A DNA stretch of 57,130 nt from Rhodoferax sp. GTDB taxonomy: Bacteria; Pseudomonadota; Gammaproteobacteria; Burkholderiales; Burkholderiaceae_C. The stretch lies in NCBI RefSeq assembly GCF_025354435.1, contig NZ_JANXMU010000049.1, forward strand, positions 1 to 57,130, in the 5' to 3' direction. A program made the position numbers and the translations under genes. Below are positions 49,447 to 57,130 of the stretch, in pieces. Below the pieces are notes generated by a model. That model saw only the letters and a program-made list of their open reading frames with translations, was not told the DNA's origin and did not search any database. The number at the start of each line of letters is the position of its first letter. Within the stretch, counting starts at the first letter, position 1.

Positions 49447-50055
49447 ATGCAACTCGTTGGAATGCTCGACTCCCCGTATGTGCGCCGCGTCGCCATTTCG
49501 CTGCGGCTACTGGGTCTGCCGTTTGCGCACCGCCCCGTCTCGGTCTTCAGCAGCTTTGCCCAGTTCCAGCAGACCAACCCGGTGGTGAAGGCCCCCACCC
49601 TGGTCTGCGATGACGGCGTGTGCCTGATGGATTCCACGCTGATCCTGGACTACGCCGAGAGCCTGGCCCCGCCCGAGCGCAGCCTGGTGCCGCGTGCGCC
49701 TGCCGCGCGCCGCCGCGATCTGCAGCTGCTGGGCCTGGCCCTGGCGGCCTGCGAGAAGACGGTGCAGATCGTTTACGAACGCAACCTGCGCCCGCCAGAA
49801 AAGCAGCACGCGCCTTGGCTGGACCGGGTGCACGGCCAACTGGCCGCCGCCTACGCCGCGCTGGAAACCGAGCTGGCCCGCGCGCCACTGCGGGCTGACG
49901 CGCTGACCCAGGCGGGCATCACCACCGCCGTGGCCTGGGGCTTTACCTAAATGCTGTTGCCCGGAGCCGTGGATGCCGCCGCGCACCCCACCCTGGTGGG
50001 CTTTGCCGCGCAGGCCGAACGGCTACCGGCATTTGTGGCAACACCAGCGGCTTGA
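49447..50055 (+). pseudogene. Glutathione S-transferase interrupted by an in-frame TAA
   Basis: From the ATG at 49447 the frame encodes a GST N-terminal domain (MQLVGMLDSPYVRRVAISLR; NPVVKAPTLVCDDG; MDSTLILDY) and most of the helical domain, ending TTAVAWGFT at a TAA (49948-49950). The same frame continues MLLPGAVDAAAHPTLVGFAA to a TGA at 50053-50055, text that fits the last helices of the family. Full length would be 202 codons, normal for a GST. The residue replaced is probably Gln (CAA or CAG to TAA). Loss of 35 residues would probably remove the last helices. No clear ribosome site is seen. Confidence 0.82.
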
Positions 50056-50096
50056 AAGGGCCGCAGGGCGTATTGGCCAAAAATAAGGGTAAAAAA

Positions 50097-50152
50097 GGCC
50101 TATAGCGCATATATAACCTACGCTAGTAGCTATTGATTAAATAGCAAAAATC
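50097..50152 (-). repeat. Dispersed intergenic hairpin repeat, copy 10
   Basis: On the minus strand: AATAGCTACTAGCGTAGGTT, then ATATATGCGCTATAGGCC. Near-consensus left arm. Lies between the convergent GST remnant and lipoprotein genes. Confidence 0.8.
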
Positions 50153-50191
50153 GTAAGCAGTCTGGCGCGGGTGCTCTGCGCCAGCAGGCCT

Positions 50192-51469
50192 TTACTCGAT
50201 GATCTTTTTGGGTTCCCCTTCTTTGTCCTTCTCCGGCTTGTGCTCGCCATGGGCGGGTTCGTGGGGGTGGATGGCTTTTTCGGCCTCGGCCTTTTCTTTT
50301 TCGCGGGCGGCATGTTCTGCGTTGGCGTTCGCATTGCCATTCGCGGCGGCGGGTGGCACAGGGCGTGCCGCCTCGGGGCGCGGGGGCTCGTGGGCATGCT
50401 CTTTGGCGGCGGGCGGCTCTGGTGGTGCCGCGACCGGTGCCCGCGGGCGTACCGGTTGCACCTGGGGCGGTGGCGGTACGGCTTGCAGTACCGGCAGGGG
50501 TGCGGCCAGTGCCGGGCGTGCCATGGGGGCCTGCATGGGGGCGGGTGCAGGCGGCGCGACGGCATGCACGGTCTGGGGTGGTGGCAGCGCCACGGGTGCG
50601 CGGGTGGGGGTGAACGATGGAATCGGCTTGTTGGACACCGGCACCGGGGCCTGCATGTGCACTACCGGCGGCAGGGCGGCGGCCAGGTGCGCTTGCGCGG
50701 GTACCGCCGACTCAAACGCCCGGCCCGAGGCGGTGGCACCCGCCGGGGCCACGATGGTCACGTTCGTGATGTTGGTGATATTGGTGGTGCGGTTGTTGTT
50801 GACCGTGGTGTTGTTCTGGATGTGCATGCCCACGTTGACTACCGGCGGCGCGCTGACCACCACGGCGGGCGGCGTGCCCACCGGGGCGGGAATGATGATG
50901 CCGGGGCGCGACCCGGGCGGCGGCGGCACAAACACGCCTTGCGGCCCCATCGGCGGCGGGCCGTGCAGCACGCCTATGGCCACCGCCATCAGGCCCAGGC
51001 TGATGCCAATGGCCGGTGCCACAAACACCTGGCCCGGCGCGTTCCAGTGGCCAGTGATGAAGACCACCGCGTCGTTGCGGTGCTCGTAATACGGGTTGAC
51101 CCAGTGGTAGCCCGGCTGCGGCACCGGTGCCCAATGCCCGGCGGCCCAGACCCAGTTGCCTTCCCAAACCCAGTAGCCCCCGACCCACACCGCCTCGTTG
51201 AACGGCATGGGCGGTGGTGCCTCTACCAGCATCGGTGGCGGGGCCCAGGGCACCAGAATCGGCGCGGGCTGCACCAGGGGTGGCTCCACAAACACGCTGA
51301 CCACCGGCGCGGCCACGGCATATTGCATAGGGGCCACGTAGACGGCGGGTGCGCGTTGCACGATGTGCACCGGGGGAGGGGGTGGCGGTGCCACGATACA
51401 GCCCGATACACACAGGGCCGCCACGGTGCCCAGCGGCCAGACCAGGGTGCGAGAAAAAGAGGGAGACAT
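50192..51469 (-). CDS. Proline-rich YXWGXW-type lipoprotein
   Basis: 425 residues from the ATG at 51469 (GAAGGAATCC upstream); the longer frame to 51592 is not supported. Signal peptide with lipobox VSGC (about residues 21-24), so a lipoprotein. A Trp/Tyr-rich block follows: EAVWVGGYWVWEGNWVWAAG with GHWAPVPQPGYHW, the YXWGXW repeat pattern. The rest is low-complexity Pro/Ala, ending in a strongly charged tail rich in Glu, Lys and His. Function of the family is unknown; envelope location is likely. No obvious partner gene. Confidence 0.82.
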   Translation of the reverse strand: MSPSFSRTLVWPLGTVAALCVSGCIVAPPPPPPVHIVQRAPAVYVAPMQYAVAAPVVSVFVEPPLVQPAPILVPWAPPPMLVEAPPPMPFNEAVWVGGYWVWEGNWVWAAGHWAPVPQPGYHWVNPYYEHRNDAVVFITGHWNAPGQVFVAPAIGISLGLMAVAIGVLHGPPPMGPQGVFVPPPPGSRPGIIIPAPVGTPPAVVVSAPPVVNVGMHIQNNTTVNNNRTTNITNITNVTIVAPAGATASGRAFESAVPAQAHLAAALPPVVHMQAPVPVSNKPIPSFTPTRAPVALPPPQTVHAVAPPAPAPMQAPMARPALAAPLPVLQAVPPPPQVQPVRPRAPVAAPPEPPAAKEHAHEPPRPEAARPVPPAAANGNANANAEHAAREKEKAEAEKAIHPHEPAHGEHKPEKDKEGEPKKIIE

Positions 51470-51625
51470 GGATTCCTTCGGTAAAAACGACCCGCCAGAG
51501 GTTGAAAGAACCCTGCGCTTACCGGTGCCAACGCCAGTGCGGTCCGTGCCGTTGACCTGGGCCAGGTGCTGCGTTTTGCGGATACGGGCCATGGTGGCCT
51601 GCCGTGCGGGATGGCGGCGGCGGTC

Positions 51626-51665
51626 GGCCCAATGGGTGGCCAGTGTGCAGGGCTCCCATTGGGCC
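51626..51665. other. Hairpin after the EutR-like gene
   Basis: GGCCCAATGGG (51626-51636) and CCCATTGGGCC (51655-51665) are perfect 11-bp arms with an 18-base loop, 33 bp past the AraC-family gene's stop. No T-run follows, so it may be an mRNA-end stabiliser or a weak terminator. Confidence 0.6.
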
Positions 51666-51697
51666 TATCACCCCGCCCAGGTCATTTTTTGTAAAGC

Positions 51698-52726
51698 CTA
51701 GCCCCGCCAGCCGGTGCTGGGCGGCTGCGGCGGCCTGGCCGGTGCCGCCAGGCCACGCCCCAGCCGGAAGGTGTCCGACGGCAGTTCACCAAACAGTGCG
51801 CGGTAGTCGCTGGCGAAATGGCCAAAGTGCCAGAAGCCGAAACGGGTGGCGGCCTCGGTCACTGAATCCGCATCGCCCCATACCCGCAACACCCGGCGCA
51901 CGCGGTTCAGCCGCTCGGTGCGCAGGTATGAAGCAGGGTTCACGCCCAACGCATCCTGGAACGCGTACTGCAGGCAGCGGCGGCTGACGCCCAGCACGGC
52001 CACCAGTTCAGCCACCGACAAAGGGCCGTCCCGGGAGGCCTGTTCGATATGCGAGCGGGCGGTTTGCACCAGCCGCCAGTTGCGGTTGGTGCTGGGCGGC
52101 GGGGCCGCAGCGCGCAGTGGCTCGGCTTCCAGCAGGTCCAGCAGGCCGTAGACCAGCGACTTCTCGAAGGCTTCGCAAACTGCCGGGTTGTCCAGCACAT
52201 CGGGCGCATGGCCCACGGCATCCAGCATGGCGCGCAGCATTTGGCGCAGCGCGTCCATGCGTTCGCCGGGCAGGTCCAGCACGGTGGCGCGCGGGCCCAG
52301 TGCCTGGGCGATGCGGGCCAGGGCTTCGCGCAGCGCCGGGTTGGCAAAGCGCGCCGGATAGAACTCGATATCCACCACCACATGCTGCTCGGGCGAGCGG
52401 AACTCGAAGCCGTCGACACCGGAAAAAACATGCAGGCCGTTGAGGTGGCTGCGCTGCCCGCACAGCAGCGAATGGCCTTCCAGTTGCAGCGGCACGCCCA
52501 CCGCCACGCAATGGGGCGGCAATGCACCGCGTTGCAGCACGGCACGGTTTAGCCGCTCGACCACGATGTGCACCGCGCCGGTGTCGATCTCGGTGACGCT
52601 GCCCGCGAAGGCCCCGGCCGAGAGCTGGCAGTACGACTGGTTCCAGGCGCGCAGCACCGCCGCCTGCTCGTCGCTGTCGCTGCAATGGAAGACGTGGAAG
52701 TGTGGGAGGGCGGTGGCGGGCTGCAT
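51698..52726 (-). CDS. AraC-family regulator, EutR-like
   Basis: 342 residues from the ATG at 52726 (CGGAGTCCCCC upstream). The N-terminal ~230 residues form a sensor domain without clear match; the C-terminal AraC HTH pair (about 240-335) reads LSVAELVAVLGVSRRCLQYAFQDALGVNPASYLRTERLNRVRR then FGFWHFGHFASDYRALFGELPS. The GFWHxGxFAxDY block is characteristic of EutR, the ethanolamine operon activator. Divergent from the SDR and permease at 52875-55233, which it probably activates. No eutBC genes are present, so the inducer is a guess: ethanolamine or another amine. Confidence 0.87.
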   Translation of the reverse strand: MQPATALPHFHVFHCSDSDEQAAVLRAWNQSYCQLSAGAFAGSVTEIDTGAVHIVVERLNRAVLQRGALPPHCVAVGVPLQLEGHSLLCGQRSHLNGLHVFSGVDGFEFRSPEQHVVVDIEFYPARFANPALREALARIAQALGPRATVLDLPGERMDALRQMLRAMLDAVGHAPDVLDNPAVCEAFEKSLVYGLLDLLEAEPLRAAAPPPSTNRNWRLVQTARSHIEQASRDGPLSVAELVAVLGVSRRCLQYAFQDALGVNPASYLRTERLNRVRRVLRVWGDADSVTEAATRFGFWHFGHFASDYRALFGELPSDTFRLGRGLAAPARPPQPPSTGWRG

Positions 52727-52874
52727 GGGGGACTCCGATCGCGTCCCGACATCCGGAACTGGACCGTAAAAATTAAGCAAGTCTTTTGCCAATTCGGGAT
52801 AGTGCCATTACGGTGGAATTTTTAGACTGGGGCGAACCAGCACTTTCGATTCCATTCCACACAGGAGCATTTCC

Positions 52875-53642
52875 ATGGCAGGCAGACTCGCAGGCAAGAC
52901 GGCCATCATCTCTGGCGGTGCCACTGGCGCAGGCGGCGCGGCATCCAAACTCTTCGCCGCCGAGGGCGCGCGGGTGGCGATTTTCGATATCAACGTGGCC
53001 GCCGCTGAGACGGTGGTGGCCGAGATCGTGCAAGCCGGGGGCGAGGCCGCGTTCTTCCAAGCCGATGTGTCCGACCGGGCGCAGATCGAACACGCGCTGG
53101 CCGGGGCCAATGCCCGCTTTGGCACCGTCTCTGTGCTGTTCAACCATGCGGGCACCATCATCGTGAAGCCGTTTCTGGACACCACCGACGAGGACTACGA
53201 CCGGCTGATGGACATCAACGTGAAAAGCATGTTCATGGTGACCCGCGCCGTGCTGCCGCAAATGCTGGCCGCAGGCAAGGGCAGCATTGTCTGCACCGCC
53301 TCCATCTCGTCCGTGGCCGCCACGCCCTTGGAGGTGCTGTACTGCATGACCAAGGGTGCCTGCGCCATGTTGGCGCGCGCCGTGGCGGTGGAGTACCGCG
53401 ACCGGGGCATTCGCTGCAACGCGGTGTGCCCCGGCTTCATCGACACACCGCACGGCCAGCGCGAAATCGCGGCCCTGGCCCAGCATGGGTTCGAGGGCAC
53501 GGTAGAGGCGCTGGCGGTGCAGCAAGGGCGACTCTGCCAGCCCGAAGAAGTGGCCAAGGCTGCCCTGTTCCTGGCCAGCGACGACGCCAGCTTCGTCAAC
53601 GGCGCACACCTGTTTGTCGACAACTGCTTTACCGCCGCCTAG
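52875..53642 (+). CDS. Short-chain dehydrogenase next to an amine permease
   Basis: 255 residues; ribosome site CAGGAGCATTTCC. Classical SDR with SGGATGAGGAASKL (cofactor loop), NHAG in place of NNAG, catalytic Ser in VCTASISSVAA and YCMTK. It probably oxidises an alcohol or hydroxy acid with NAD(P). It is 58 bp before the permease and divergent from a EutR-like regulator, suggesting that it works on the imported compound. Confidence 0.88.
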   Translation: MAGRLAGKTAIISGGATGAGGAASKLFAAEGARVAIFDINVAAAETVVAEIVQAGGEAAFFQADVSDRAQIEHALAGANARFGTVSVLFNHAGTIIVKPFLDTTDEDYDRLMDINVKSMFMVTRAVLPQMLAAGKGSIVCTASISSVAATPLEVLYCMTKGACAMLARAVAVEYRDRGIRCNAVCPGFIDTPHGQREIAALAQHGFEGTVEALAVQQGRLCQPEEVAKAALFLASDDASFVNGAHLFVDNCFTAA

Positions 53643-53700
53643 TTTTCACGCCACTTTTTTCCACACCACTTCTTCACACCATTCACCGAAAGGTTTGTTT

Positions 53701-55233
53701 ATGAGCGCAATCTCTCCCCCCGCCATGGACGCGGATGTCAAACTTTTGCACGAGATGGGCTATGCCCAGGAGCTGTCGCGCCGCATGGGGCGCTTTTCCA
53801 ACTTTGCGGTGTCGTTCTCGTTGATCTGCATCTTGTCGGGCGGCATTACGTCCTTCCAGATGGGCCTGTCGGCGGCGGGTGGCGCGTCCATCGGGCTGGG
53901 CTGGCCGCTGGGAGGCTTGTTCGCGATGATCGTGGCTGCGTCGATGGCGCAGATCGCCTCGGCCTACCCCACCGCGGGCGGCTTGTACCACTGGAGCTCT
54001 ATCCTGGGCGGCAAGATCTGGGGCTGGCTGACCGCCTGGTTCAACCTGCTGGGCCTGGTGTTTGTGGTGGCGGCCATCAACTTCGGCACCTACGACCCGT
54101 TCTTCAAGACCCTGATCGCCCCGCTGTTTGGCGTGGCACCTGAGTCTTTGGGTTGGATGCACCAGACCTTGTTTTTGGCCGTGATCACCGGTCTGCAAGC
54201 GCTGTTGAACCACCGCTTTGCCTGGCTCACCAGCCGCATCACCGACCTGTCGGGCTACCTGATCTTTGTGGTCACGGTGGTGCTGGTGGTGTCGCTGATC
54301 GCCTATGCGCCCCAGCCGCTGGACTTCAGCCGCCTCTACACCTTCACCAACTTCACCGGCGTGGACGGTGGTGCCTGGCCACAGCAAACGCTGGTGATGG
54401 CTTTTTTGTCGGGCCTGCTGCTGACGGCCTACACCATCACCGGTTTTGATGCTTCGGCCCACACCGCCGAAGAAACCCACGATGCCGCCAAGAACGTGCC
54501 CAAGGGCATCATCAATTCGGTGCTGTGGTCGGTATTGTTTGGCTACGTGATGGTGTGCAGCTTTGTGCTGGTGATGCCCGATTTGACGGCAGGCATGAAG
54601 ATGGGCACCGGCTTTTTTGAAGCCATCCTGGCCCCCATTCCCACCGCCTTGCGGGTCACCATCGAGGTGCTGATGTTTTTTATCAACTTCGTTTGTGGCC
54701 TGGCGGCGGTCACGTCTTGCTCACGCATGATGTACGCCTTTGCCCGCGATGGTGGCCTGCCTGGTTCGCACTGGCTCAAGCAGGTGCACCACGTACAGCG
54801 TACTCCGGGCGCGGCCATCTGGGTCACTGCCATCCTGGCGATTTCCATCACGCTGTATGGTGACGCGTTTACCGTGCTGAGCGCCGGCAGCGCGGTGTTT
54901 TTGTTCATCTCCTACGCCATGCCGATTGCCGCAGGCCTGTTGTCCGAAGGCAAGGGCTGGACCAAAAAAGGCCCGTTCAACCTGGGCGCCTGGTCCAAGC
55001 CGTTCGCGGTGCTGGGCGTGGTGGGTGCACTGGTGCTGGCCTACGTGGGCATGCAGGCACCGAATGAAAAAGTGGCCTACGTCACCGTGGCCCTGTTGGC
55101 GGTGCTGCTGGTGATCTGGTTCGCCTTTGGCGTGAACAAGCGCTTCGCTGGCCCACCGATCGGCCAGCGTATTGCCGAACGCCAGGCGCACATGGGCGAG
55201 ATCGAGGCCGAGTTGATGGCGCAAAAGGGCTGA
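53701..55233 (+). CDS. APC-superfamily amino acid/amine permease, paralogue of the 13230 gene
   Basis: 510 residues from the ATG at 53701. About twelve membrane segments; the blocks GGLYHWSSILGGKIWGWLTAW and ITGFDASAHTAEETHDAAKNVPKG are almost the same as in the permease at 13230, and both proteins begin with LxxMGYxQELSRxM. Same ACT/UGA4-HNM1 branch (GABA, choline, related amines). Two paralogues under different regulators, GntR and EutR-like, suggest two related but distinct amine substrates. Followed by repeat copy 11 and a terminator. Confidence 0.9.
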   Translation: MSAISPPAMDADVKLLHEMGYAQELSRRMGRFSNFAVSFSLICILSGGITSFQMGLSAAGGASIGLGWPLGGLFAMIVAASMAQIASAYPTAGGLYHWSSILGGKIWGWLTAWFNLLGLVFVVAAINFGTYDPFFKTLIAPLFGVAPESLGWMHQTLFLAVITGLQALLNHRFAWLTSRITDLSGYLIFVVTVVLVVSLIAYAPQPLDFSRLYTFTNFTGVDGGAWPQQTLVMAFLSGLLLTAYTITGFDASAHTAEETHDAAKNVPKGIINSVLWSVLFGYVMVCSFVLVMPDLTAGMKMGTGFFEAILAPIPTALRVTIEVLMFFINFVCGLAAVTSCSRMMYAFARDGGLPGSHWLKQVHHVQRTPGAAIWVTAILAISITLYGDAFTVLSAGSAVFLFISYAMPIAAGLLSEGKGWTKKGPFNLGAWSKPFAVLGVVGALVLAYVGMQAPNEKVAYVTVALLAVLLVIWFAFGVNKRFAGPPIGQRIAERQAHMGEIEAELMAQKG

Positions 55234-55254
55234 GCGCCGCAACTCTGTTTGCTA

Positions 55255-55306
55255 CATAAAAAATAGCTACTAGCGTAGGTGGTACCTGCGCTAGAGCCCT
55301 AAAAGA
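55255..55306 (+). repeat. Dispersed intergenic hairpin repeat, copy 11
   Basis: AAAAATAGCTACTAGCGTAG, then GTGGTACCTGCGCTAGAGCC. CTAGCGTAGG pairs with CCTGCGCTAG over ten positions (one G-U type), the best stem of the family. Confidence 0.85.
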
Positions 55307-55320
55307 CTTGAAACATAAAA

Positions 55321-55344
55321 AAACGCGCCCGAGGGCGCGTTTTT
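55321..55344. terminator. Bidirectional rho-independent terminator
   Basis: AACGCGCCC GA GGGCGCGTT hairpin flanked by an A-run on the left and TTTTT on the right, between the convergent permease and gap genes. It can terminate in both directions. Confidence 0.93.
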
Positions 55345-55363
55345 GGGTCGCAGCAAGTGCTGT

Positions 55364-56440
<1,077 letters not shown>

Positions 56441-57130
56441 TTACTTCTTCTTCTTTTTCGGGGCCAGCACTTTTTGCACCGTCGCGGCCACGTTCTCGGG
56501 CGTGAAGCCAAAGAGCTTGAACAGCACGGGAGCCGGTGCGGATTCGCCGTAGGTGTCCAGGCCAACCACGGCCGCGCAGCCGTATTTCCACCAGCCGTCG
56601 GTCACGCCCATTTCGACCGCGATGCGGGGCACGCCGACCGGCAGCACTTCGGTTTTGTAGGCTTCGGTCTGGCGGTCAAACACGCTGTTGCTGGGCATGG
56701 AGACCACGCGCACGGCGATTTTTTGCGTGGCCAGCAGGGCCTGGGCGGCCAGGGCCAGTTGCACTTCGGAGCCGGTGGCGATGATGACGGCCTGGGCCTT
56801 CTTCTTCAGGCCAACGGCGCTGGGCTCGGACAGCACGTAGGCACCGCGGCTGATCTCGCCCAGGTCGGTCTTTGCGGCGTAGGCGATGTTCTGGCGGCTC
56901 AGCAGCAGGGCGCTGGGGCGGCTCTTGCTTTCCAGGGCCACGGCCCAGGCCACGGCGGTTTCAGCGGTATCGCCCGGACGCCACACGTCCAGGTTGGGGA
57001 TCAAACGCAGGCTGGCGGCGTGTTCGACCGACTGGTGGGTCGGGCCGTCTTCGCCCAGGCCGATGGAGTCGTGGGTGAACACGTGCACCACGCGCAGCTT
57101 CATCAGCGCGGCCATGCGGATGGCGTTGCG
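56441..57130 (-). CDS. tkt: Transketolase, C-terminal part (5' end beyond the window)
   Basis: The frame stays open to the window edge (RNAIRMAALMKLRVVHVFTH), so the first ~430 residues lie to the right. The visible part holds the end of the pyrimidine-binding domain (THDSIGLGEDGPTHQSVEH) and the C-terminal domain (AVIIATGSEVQLALAAQALL; VSMPSNSVFDRQ), ending in a Lys-rich tail APKKKKK. Thiamine-diphosphate enzyme of the pentose phosphate pathway; the upstream partner of gap. Confidence 0.95.
   Translation of the reverse strand, partial: RNAIRMAALMKLRVVHVFTHDSIGLGEDGPTHQSVEHAASLRLIPNLDVWRPGDTAETAVAWAVALESKSRPSALLLSRQNIAYAAKTDLGEISRGAYVLSEPSAVGLKKKAQAVIIATGSEVQLALAAQALLATQKIAVRVVSMPSNSVFDRQTEAYKTEVLPVGVPRIAVEMGVTDGWWKYGCAAVVGLDTYGESAPAPVLFKLFGFTPENVAATVQKVLAPKKKKK

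Noticed and set aside
42519-49950. TAA recoded as glutamine
   Set aside because: TAA is a normal stop for several intact genes here (for example 38763, 45051), so the two internal TAAs are lesions or errors, not a code change.

Overview
The window looks like chromosomal DNA of a high-GC betaproteobacterium, most likely Burkholderiales/Comamonadaceae (Rhodoferax, Polaromonas or a relative). The basis is the gene families, the tightly packed operons with ATGA overlaps, and a recurring ~50 bp intergenic hairpin element of a type I associate with that family. No tRNA, rRNA, CRISPR array, transposase or prophage gene was seen.

Layout. (1) 1-300: DnaA boxes, a GC-rich spacer, a DnaA-trio tract and AT-rich DNA, which I read as the chromosomal origin of replication. 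(2) 381-6095: two tandem paralogous PAS/GAF/GGDEF/EAL proteins for cyclic-di-GMP; the second has a degenerate EAL loop. (3) 6258-7678: a YqjI-like metal-responsive PadR repressor with a YqjH-like ferric-siderophore reductase. (4) 7837-15452: a gamma-glutamylation amine pathway (glutamine-synthetase-like ligase, GNAT, Fe-alcohol dehydrogenase, PuuD hydrolase, aldehyde dehydrogenase), with a divergent permease and GntR regulator. It fits an amino alcohol such as ethanolamine better than putrescine. (5) 15417-19533: a TPR/glycosyltransferase-like protein, a TetR/GST switch with a visible shared operator, and an AcuI-type reductase. (6) 19616-33082: a sugar regulon with a LacI regulator, ABC importer, GH3 glycosidase, ThuB-like and ThuA-like proteins, and a sugar-acid trio (FAH-family, SDR, IlvD/Edd) suggesting Weimberg-type oxidation of a pentose or related sugar. 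(7) 33464-38763: a cobalt-type nitrile hydratase operon with a CobW GTPase, activator, CbtAB cobalt transporter and a GlxA-like AraC regulator. (8) 38806-40758: a YjjJ/HipA-like kinase and a DUF2062 membrane protein. (9) 41038-47528: a second LacI-governed glycoside operon. (10) 47768-50055: RarD-like transporter, Lrp/AsnC regulator and a broken GST. (11) 50192-55233: a proline-rich YXWGXW lipoprotein, then a EutR-like AraC regulator divergent from an SDR and a second amine permease. (12) 55364-57130: gap and the 3' part of tkt.

Three genes are interrupted: the ABC ATPase by a 7-bp tandem duplication (frameshift), and a Gfo/Idh/MocA oxidoreductase and a GST each by one in-frame TAA where relatives probably carry Gln. 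These are either recent pseudogenes or sequence errors, and reads would tell.

The most notable signals are the origin, the covarying intergenic hairpin family that often supplies the stop codon of the neighbouring gene, the proposed gamma-glutamyl amino-alcohol pathway, the self-contained cobalt/nitrile hydratase operon, and the ThuAB plus sugar-acid cluster.
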